Shown here one piece after another: positions 57,344 through 64,000 of a stretch of 64,000 nucleotides of DNA. The notes under the pieces were generated by a model. That model was not told where the DNA came from, searched no databases, and saw only the letters and a list, made by a program, of their open reading frames with translations. Source of the DNA: Neopestalotiopsis rosae. Lineage: Eukaryota; Ascomycota; Sordariomycetes; Amphisphaeriales; Sporocadaceae. The number at the start of each line of letters is the position of its first letter. The stretch's first letter is position 1. Position numbers and translations under genes: made by a program. The stretch is from the NCBI GenBank assembly GCA_023078685.1, contig JALGAS010000008.1, positions 1,426,001-1,490,000 on the forward strand, in the 5' to 3' direction.

Positions 57344-59594
57344 TCATTCATCATCGTCATCTTCGGCATCGCCGTCCCAGTCCTCACCGACGTCAGCCCA
57401 GCCGCAACCCCAGCGGCGGCCTTCCGTCTCGCCGCCCGTCCTCAGGTCCTTGGCCCTCTCGCGGTCCTCGCTCCAGCACCGGACGAGGTAGTCGTCGCCC
57501 ACGGTGACGAGCTTGCCCTGGTCGGTCCAGGCCAGGGCGCCGACCTCGCGGTCGTGTCCGCGGACGAGCGGCGTGCCGTTTCTGTACATGGGTATGTCGT
57601 CCTTTTCGCGCATGGCGGCGAGCCTCGAGGAGCTGGCGGTGCGCTGGAACAGGGGCGGGCCCAGCAAGGGTCTGTGGGAGCGCGTGAAAGCAGATGGGGG
57701 GAGCGTCGACGTGGCAATGGTGGACTGCTCCAGAGAGAGGGTGGACATGGCGCCCGTGAGATCGTGGCGGAAGTAGCGCTCTGCGGTCGGGAACACGACC
57801 GCGCAGGCGTCGGAGCTACCGACGGCCAGGACTTCGCTGCGCCCATCCTTGGCTGGGCGGACGGCGCACTTTACGTAGAAAGAAGTAGCGTGGAGCGATG
57901 GGTGTCGGAAGCCGTATAGTGGGCCGAGGCCGTTGTGAGTGGTGTTGCCGTGGCGGCGTCTTGCCGGCTCACGGCTGCTCAATTCTGGTGCGTGGCCCAG
58001 CATCAAATGTGCCATTGAGTAGGCATATACAGTATTGTCTTTACACAAAGCATAGAGTCGTGAAGCGTCGGTATCGAGAGCGAGCGATGGGATGCCGAAA
58101 GGACGCCAGTAAGAATGCGAAGTCGGCGGAGCAGTTGCGGAGATTGGAGTCGTCTTGTGTCTGTTGGAAGTAGACCGAATATCCCATAACTTGATGCAAG
58201 CGTCTGCTTCGCAAGCCGTAAGAAGCAAATGTTCACGGCCTTCTGGGAGGAACTGCAGCGCTGTCACGGATACATCACCTATCCGTCCAGGCAGCTCTCC
58301 GCGGGAGGGTGTATCTTGAGGGCCAGTAGTCGCTTGTTTGACCTGTCGAGCTGTCCGAGCATGTGCATCGTAGATACTGTTGATTGCGCACCCCTGTTTT
58401 GGCGGTGTGCTGCGGACATATGACAGTCCAGTACTCGGTTCATCATCCGTCAATATTTCCGACACGGGGCCCTTACACCGAAGATCCCATATTTGAACAC
58501 TGCCATCACGAGAAGAGGTGGCCAACACCGATCCATTGGAGCTTCCGGGTTGAAATCGTACCTGCTTCAATGACGCAGTGTGGTGCTGTAAAATAGCGAT
58601 ATGTTTTTGAGTGACCACATCAATGACACGTCCAGTCTGATCTCCAGAAGCAGTCGCTAGCAAATAGTCGTCACTCGAAAAGGCAAGATCAATAATGGCA
58701 TTACTGTGAGCCGGAAACGAAACGTGAATATCGCTGAATGGCTGTGAAGCATCGCCTGACGAGTCAAGCAGTCTGACTCGACCCTCTTCGTCACCTACTG
58801 CAACGAGACTGTTGGCTGTACGAGGCGTTATTTTGGGAAGAAAGTATATATATATCGTCACGTGGGAACTTACTATTGCAAGCCGCTGTGCAAAAGGGTA
58901 TGCAACGGCCAGGGCCATCATGGCTAGTACAATTGTGAACGTTTGAAGGCTGACTGCAAAAGTCGGCGGTTTCGGTTTTCCAGTCTGAAGCAGGATAGGA
59001 CATGTATGATCTTCCAGCGCACGGTCTACCTCCTAATCCTCGCTGGAGAAGCTGGCCTGCAAAGCCCCTGCTGGATATGGGAGCCAACCGGCGGATGGGC
59101 TTCTGATCAAGATCTTCGCAATCGCTTTCATCCAAGTCCGGGAGAGTAGTTTGGCTGGAGTGAATAGATTGGATGGGACTGAGCAAGACCGACGGCTTCT
59201 CAGACGTAAGAGGGAGAAGCGGCTCCAGGTGGAGAGGTTGAAACGGTGATGACTCTGGGGTGTGCTGGAGTTTTCTTCGCTTGGCCCTTAAGTCGTTCTC
59301 TATGGTGTTCTCATCTTGGTCGTCTTGGCCATACTCGGAAGAAGCTTTGAGTGGACTGGAGGGTGCCGGGGTCTGCAGACGGTGGTTGAGCGTTGGAGCC
59401 GCGAGGTCTCTGAGAGCTTTTCGGGCTGGACTTATATGACCAGAGGCCAGATGTGACGAGACTCCGGTACGTGGAGTAAAGAATCGTCGAAATTTCCTTG
59501 GGGTGATGGAGGGGTTCCTTCGCTCCTTGCCATTGTTGCGTCTTGGTGGTGAGAGTAGTCTGGTGTCTTTTCGAATGGGTGACGTGGGCGTCAT
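57344..59594 (-). CDS. CDT2: WD-repeat protein Cdt2 (CRL4 substrate receptor)
   Basis: Two exons (58874-59594 and 57344-58815, 58-nt intron) encode 730 residues. The first about 225 residues are a disordered basic/Ser-Pro region (MTPTSPIRKDTRLLSPPRR...). WD40 repeats follow: NSLVAVGDEEGRVRLLDSS, AHSNAIIDLAFSSDDYLLATASGDQTGRVIDV, HTASLKQVRFQPGSSNGSVLATSSRDGSVQIWDLR, HLLLTACEADACIKLWDIRS, then SVLAVGSSDA-type repeats and HDREVGALAWTDQGKLVTVGDDYLVRCW. The ATSSRDG-x-(V/I)-x-(I/L)-WDLR repeat and order are typical of Cdt2/DTL, which links DDB1-Cul4 to PCNA-bound targets to control replication licensing. The phase-1 splice (TAACN|TNSLVAV) is required for frame. The acidic C-terminus is unusual. Confidence 0.87.
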
Positions 59595-60318
59595 GATTTT
59601 TGGAGAGCCTCGTGCTCTCTCTGGTCTCTGCTCTGAGTAGTAGATGCGGTCCGACACGATGATGTGTATATATAAACACACAAGGAATGGCCGGCCGGAA
59701 GAGCAGAAGTTACAATCAGACCGAAGAATGTGTTATGATATGCAATTGACCATGTTCAAAAAGGACGAAGAGTAAGAAACTACAATGATGCCTTCTTTTC
59801 GATTTGCAATCCTTCGTAGGTGGCGGGGGAACAGAAACGTCTCGGGTCCCAGCTCGTAAGTGGTTTTAAGTGGTTCGCCGCGAACGCGGTCCCCTGGCAA
59901 GACGCGATACTAGCACTTTGCCTATTACACGACTTTAGGTGACCTGGAGAGGACTTTTTATGGGTCCCAGCCGCGAAAGTCTCTTTTCTAGGTGCTTTGG
60001 CGCTCTGGGCGGGCTAGAGGTGGGCATAGTGGGGGCCTTTTTTATGAGTCCGTGCTTCTTTGGCTTTGCTTGTTGACTCTGCTGCAATGCAGTCTTGGCA
60101 GTCAACTTTTTGAGCGCGACCCGCCTAAATTCTCTTATCGAGGACTGCGATAAGAAAATAATAGGTAGAAATTTTGAAAGATTTCGGGGCGAGGGTCCTG
60201 CCACTATTGGAAGACAAGACTCGATCCCACCCCATCTCAACATCGCATCTTTCTTTTGCGAACCTACGACCGACGACAACGAAGCCTTAGTTGCAACGAC
60301 TCTGGCCTCTTCGTCAAG
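59595..60318. promoter_or_regulatory. divergent promoter region CDT2 / SPB1
   Basis: 724 bp between the divergent ATGs of CDT2 and SPB1. It contains a near-palindromic GTTCGCCGCGAACGCGG (59875-59891) and a TATATATAA near 59668-59675 on the CDT2 side. No coding signal is convincing. Confidence 0.45.
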
Positions 60319-62865
60319 ATGGGTTTCCAGAAGAAGACTGGAAAGGGTCGTCTTGACAAGTGGTACAAACTTGCCAAGGAAAAGGGCTACCGAGCCAGAG
60401 CCGCTTTTAAGCTCGTACAGTTGAACAAGAAGTATGGCTTCCTCGAGAAGAGCAAGGTCCTGCTGGATCTTTGCGCTGCCCCCGGATCTTGGTGTCAGGT
60501 CGCCGCCGAGTGCATGCCCGTGAACAGCCTCATCGTCGGTGTCGATTTGTCCCCCATCAAGCCAATTCCTGGTGTCATCACCTTCCAGTCCGATATCACC
60601 ACAGACAAGTGCCGTGCTACGATTCGACAGCACCTCAAGACTTGGAAGGCCGATACCGTGCTACACGATGGTGCACCCAACGTCGGTACGGCTTGGGTGC
60701 AGGATTCCTTCAACCAGGCAGAACTTGCACTCCAGTCGATGAAGCTTGCTACCGAGTTCCTGATCGAGGGTGGTACATTCGTCACAAAGGTCTTCAGATC
60801 GAAGGATTACAACTCTCTACTCTGGGTCTTCAACCAACTTTTCACCAAGGTCGAAGCTACCAAGCCGCCATCCTCGCGTAACGTCTCGGCCGAAATTTTC
60901 GTCGTCTGCCGCGGTTTCAAGGCACCCAAGAAGATTGATCCTAGATTCTTGGATCCCAAGACTGTCTTTGCCGAGTTGTCCGAGCCTGCCCCCAACAACG
61001 AAGCCAAGGTCTACAACCCCGAAGTCAAGAAGAGAAAGAGAGGCGGTTACGAGGAGGGCGATTGGACACAATACAAGGAGCTTCCTGCCTCTGAATTCAT
61101 TCAAACGATTGATCCTATTGCCATTCTTGGTTCATACAACAAGTTGACCTTGAGCGGAGCCGCCAATGGAGACATTGCTCTCGCTGCTCTCGACAAGATG
61201 CCAGAGACCACAGATGAAATTCGGATATGCTGTGCAGATCTGAAAGTTCTTGGACGGAAAGAATTCAAGATGCTGTTGCGATGGAGACTCAAAGTTCGTG
61301 AAAAGTTCGGGTTCCCAACCAAGAAGACCGAGGCAGCAAAGAAGGAGGCTCAAGAAGCCGAGGAAAGTGCCGAAGTCGAAGACATGGACGAGGAGCTCAA
61401 GATTCAAGAGGAGCTGCAGGCCTTGAAGGACAAGGACAGCGCCAAGAGGAAGCGCGAGAAGAGAAAAGAAAACGAAAAGAAGCAAAAAGAGATTGTCCGA
61501 ATGCAGCTCAACATGATGGCTCCTATGGACATTGGAATGGAAGAAGCCGGTCCCCGTGGTGCAGATGCCATGTTTGCTCTCAAGCCGATAGACAAGAACA
61601 GTGCCATCAACAAGGTTGCCAAGGGCAAAATGGCTATTGTCACTGACGTCGACGCCAAGAAGGATCGTGACAGCGGACTTGGATCATCTGGAGAGACTGA
61701 CGACGAGTCTGACGAGGAGGAAGATCGCCTGGAGCGCGAGCTTGACGGCATGTACGAGCAGTACAGAGAACGCAAGTCGGCATCCGACGCCAAGTACCGT
61801 GCGAAGAAGGCAAGGCAAGAGGGTGAAGACGGCGAGTGGGAAGGTGTCTCCGGAGACGAGAACGCTTCTAGTGACGATGATGGCGTTGAGTTCGATCAGG
61901 ACAGCAGCGATGATTCAGACGACGAGGATTCCACATCTGCCAAGAAGCTAGTCACAGATCTCGACAACACACCAGAAGAAGGCGGCTTGTCAAAACGAGC
62001 AAAGAGCTTCTTCAACCAAGATCTTTTCAAGGATATTCCAGGCATTCTCGACGAGGAGGACCTTGAGGCTGAAGAGAGCGCTGATGTAGAAATGACAAAC
62101 GCTGTTGCTAAGAGCAAGCCAGAAGCCAAGTCTGAAAAGCCTGCAAAGAAGGACAAGAAGACAAAGCAAGAGATCATCAAGCCCGACTCTGACTCTGAAG
62201 ATGAGGAGGACAAGGATGATGACGAGGCTGGCTTCGAAGTTGTCAAGCACCAGGACAAGGACCTGGCAGAGAATTGGGACGATGAAGACAAGCGACTTCC
62301 AGACGGACGTCTCAACATTGATATTATCACGGCAGAGGCCATGACACTAGCACACAGGCTGGCGACCGGTCAAGCGACGAAATACGATATTGAAGACGAA
62401 AACTGGAACAAGTACGCATTCAGGGACAAGGACGCATTGCCCGAGTGGTTCGTCGAGGACGAAGGCAAGCATGACAGACCACACAAGCCCATTACAAAGG
62501 CCGCAGCGGCAGCTATCAAGGAGAAGCTTCGTGCTTACAATGCCCGACCTATCAAGAAGGTTCGCGAGGCACAGGCACGTAAGAAGTTCAAGACTGCTCA
62601 GCGTCTCGAGAAGTTGAAGAAGAAGAGTGATATGCTCGCCAACGAGGAGGGTATGACGGAGAAGGAGAAGGCAGACAGCATTGCCAAGTTGCTAGCCAAG
62701 GCTGGCAAGAAGAAGCCTAGGGACCAGGTCAAGGTGGTTGTGGCCAAGGGTGTCAATAGGGGTGTCAAGGGTCGTCCAAAGGGTGTCAAGGGCAGGTATA
62801 AGATTGTCGACCCTAGGATGAAGAAGGAGATGAGGGCCATGAAGCGGATAGCAAAGCGCAAGTAG
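60319..62865 (+). CDS. SPB1: rRNA methyltransferase SPB1
   Basis: A single exon encodes 848 residues. The N-terminal FtsJ/RrmJ domain starts [20 protein letters not shown]. Motif I is [17 protein letters not shown], and the 2'-O-methyltransferase tetrad K31-D117-K157-E192 is complete. A DUF3381-like middle, several Lys/Glu-rich coiled and acidic stretches ([20 protein letters not shown]), and a conserved Spb1 C-terminal domain ([56 protein letters not shown], ending with [19 protein letters not shown]) follow. Spb1 is a nucleolar enzyme methylating the A-loop guanosine of 25S rRNA and is needed for 60S assembly. Confidence 0.97.
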   Translation: MGFQKKTGKGRLDKWYKLAKEKGYRARAAFKLVQLNKKYGFLEKSKVLLDLCAAPGSWCQVAAECMPVNSLIVGVDLSPIKPIPGVITFQSDITTDKCRATIRQHLKTWKADTVLHDGAPNVGTAWVQDSFNQAELALQSMKLATEFLIEGGTFVTKVFRSKDYNSLLWVFNQLFTKVEATKPPSSRNVSAEIFVVCRGFKAPKKIDPRFLDPKTVFAELSEPAPNNEAKVYNPEVKKRKRGGYEEGDWTQYKELPASEFIQTIDPIAILGSYNKLTLSGAANGDIALAALDKMPETTDEIRICCADLKVLGRKEFKMLLRWRLKVREKFGFPTKKTEAAKKEAQEAEESAEVEDMDEELKIQEELQALKDKDSAKRKREKRKENEKKQKEIVRMQLNMMAPMDIGMEEAGPRGADAMFALKPIDKNSAINKVAKGKMAIVTDVDAKKDRDSGLGSSGETDDESDEEEDRLERELDGMYEQYRERKSASDAKYRAKKARQEGEDGEWEGVSGDENASSDDDGVEFDQDSSDDSDDEDSTSAKKLVTDLDNTPEEGGLSKRAKSFFNQDLFKDIPGILDEEDLEAEESADVEMTNAVAKSKPEAKSEKPAKKDKKTKQEIIKPDSDSEDEEDKDDDEAGFEVVKHQDKDLAENWDDEDKRLPDGRLNIDIITAEAMTLAHRLATGQATKYDIEDENWNKYAFRDKDALPEWFVEDEGKHDRPHKPITKAAAAAIKEKLRAYNARPIKKVREAQARKKFKTAQRLEKLKKKSDMLANEEGMTEKEKADSIAKLLAKAGKKKPRDQVKVVVAKGVNRGVKGRPKGVKGRYKIVDPRMKKEMRAMKRIAKRK

Positions 62866-63512
62866 ATACTGTGAACTGTCCCGGGCTTTTGTCAATGAAT
62901 TTTGCCTATCTTTAGATCTATACCTCGATTGCATGTTTGGATAACAATTAATGGCTATGGTTGTCACCTTCCTAAGAATGAAAAATGTACTGTGATTTTT
63001 ACTATTATGTTTATTATTTGGAATATATTCTGTTGTTTCTTAACCTTGACAAGTATGCAGGCTCGTCCTCAGTAATGCAAGTGCACCTCCAAGTGGCCGA
63101 GCGTTCACTGGTCTAGAATCATCACGGCCCAGGGCTGAACTATAATAATAAGCACAGTACCAACCAGATGTCATATATTTTGATTGTCACGAGCCTCCAT
63201 TATACAATTCTATTGCTCTCTAAGGTCCAGGAGCTAAAGTACTAGGGTCACTCTTATTGACGAAATAACATTGGCTGCGCTTGCAAGTGAGCTCATCGCC
63301 CATGTCTGACAGCCGCGTAGTGATGTCATAAGCTCATCATTGAGCCTCCAATGAGCATCACCGCGGGTACCATGTCTCACAACGAGGGTTGCCGAGTATT
63401 GCTACAAAACCCAAAGAAATCGCTGTTACTTGTGACGACTTGTTCGATCTATATTCGTAATTACAACAATTGATCAATTATCCGGAACGAGAAAACTCAA
63501 CTGTCTGTCGCA
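62866..63512. other. intergenic, no gene seen
   Basis: SPB1 3' region and promoter of the next plus-strand gene. AT-rich near 62990-63050. No other feature. Confidence 0.5.
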
Positions 63513-64000
63513 ATGGTCGCCCTACGTATCACCAACACCATCCGAAGCGTTGGCGCAGCGGTGCGCTACCGAGCCCCCGCTGCAACCTCTACATACCGAA
63601 CCTTTACAAGCACATCTCGCTCCTTGGCTGACCAGGGCTACGGCGACGGCAAAGGAAGTCCAGAGGGCGAGAACCCCTCGAAGCAACCCGGTGCCAGCAA
63701 GGCCCAGCACTCGTCGGAGCACCCAGGCCCTGCACCGCCAGACGTGGGCAAGAACACCGGCGGCGGACCGACCAAGGCGGCGTTTAGCGAGTCGATGAAC
63801 AAGGCGGCATCACAGCAGGAGCCAGCCGACGCCAGCGCGGCATCCGGTGGCTCGCGGTCCAAGGAGGCCAAGGAGACGGGATCGAGCCCCACCGGCGGCT
63901 CGGTCGGTGGAGGCGGCGGAGGAGGTGAGGCACTCAAAGGGCCCCAGGGCGAGGGAGCGCCCCGGCCCAAGATCCACAACCAGTCGGTTCCCAGTGCGAA
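63513..64000 (+). CDS. probable mitochondrial protein, 3' end outside window
   Basis: From ATG 63513 the frame stays open to the window end (162 complete codons). The N-terminus MVALRITNTIRSVGAAVRYR, rich in Arg and hydroxylated residues and lacking acids for about 40 residues, is a good mitochondrial presequence (RTFTSTSRSLA resembles a processing region). The rest is Gly/Ser/Pro/Lys low complexity (GKGSPEGENPSKQPG, GGSVGGGGGGGEAL). Similar small presequence-plus-disordered proteins are common in Pezizomycotina and mostly uncharacterised. No domain is visible before the edge. Confidence 0.75.
   Translation, partial: MVALRITNTIRSVGAAVRYRAPAATSTYRTFTSTSRSLADQGYGDGKGSPEGENPSKQPGASKAQHSSEHPGPAPPDVGKNTGGGPTKAAFSESMNKAASQQEPADASAASGGSRSKEAKETGSSPTGGSVGGGGGGGEALKGPQGEGAPRPKIHNQSVPSA

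Overview
The window is nuclear DNA of a filamentous ascomycete (Pezizomycotina, probably Sordariomycetes/Hypocreales). Coding regions carry short GT-AG introns (about 50-135 nt). The gene content is typically fungal: a Pth11-like rhodopsin-domain receptor, a TRI12-type MFS pump, fungal mitoribosomal proteins, Ypt7, Spb1, Ebp2, cyanase and Ser/Thr-rich cell-surface proteins. The taxonomic placement is inferred from these families, not from a database search. Exon joins were made by hand from splice sites and reading-frame continuity.

Layout. (1) 1-12 kb looks accessory: a possible secreted-peptide exon at the left edge, a 5'-truncated relic of a Rieske choline-monooxygenase-like enzyme, a GABA/choline-type permease, two alpha/beta hydrolases, a SAM methyltransferase of the fungal meroterpenoid-pathway type and an F-box protein. 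Short transposon-like and coding-relic repeats lie between them. (2) 12.7-23.3 kb holds a small conserved-looking protein, a COG0523 metal GTPase, a gene-poor stretch, the 8-exon rhodopsin-domain receptor, a 44-residue secreted peptide and a bZIP factor. (3) After another desert, 27.0-31.0 kb is a housekeeping block: RPA subunit 3 and a head-to-head pair of mitochondrial large-subunit proteins (uL4m and mL38). (4) 31.8-37.5 kb holds two low-complexity surface proteins around a FAM32A-like protein. (5) 37.5-42.5 kb is a 5 kb desert containing a complete non-autonomous DNA transposon (43-bp perfect inverted repeats, 8-bp target duplication). (6) 42.5-49.6 kb carries, all on the minus strand, cyanase, an SLC35-type transporter, Ypt7 (Rab7) and Ebp2. 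(7) 51.2-63 kb carries a TRI12-type MFS transporter, a heme-oxygenase-like protein, Cdt2 and Spb1 (divergent), and at the right edge the start of a probable mitochondrial protein.

Functional links. uL4m and mL38 share a promoter and a complex (the 54S mitoribosomal subunit). Ebp2 and Spb1 both act in 60S ribosome biogenesis. RPA3 and Cdt2 both act around DNA replication. The 5-12 kb genes are enzymes of the kind seen beside secondary-metabolite loci, but no core synthase lies in the window.
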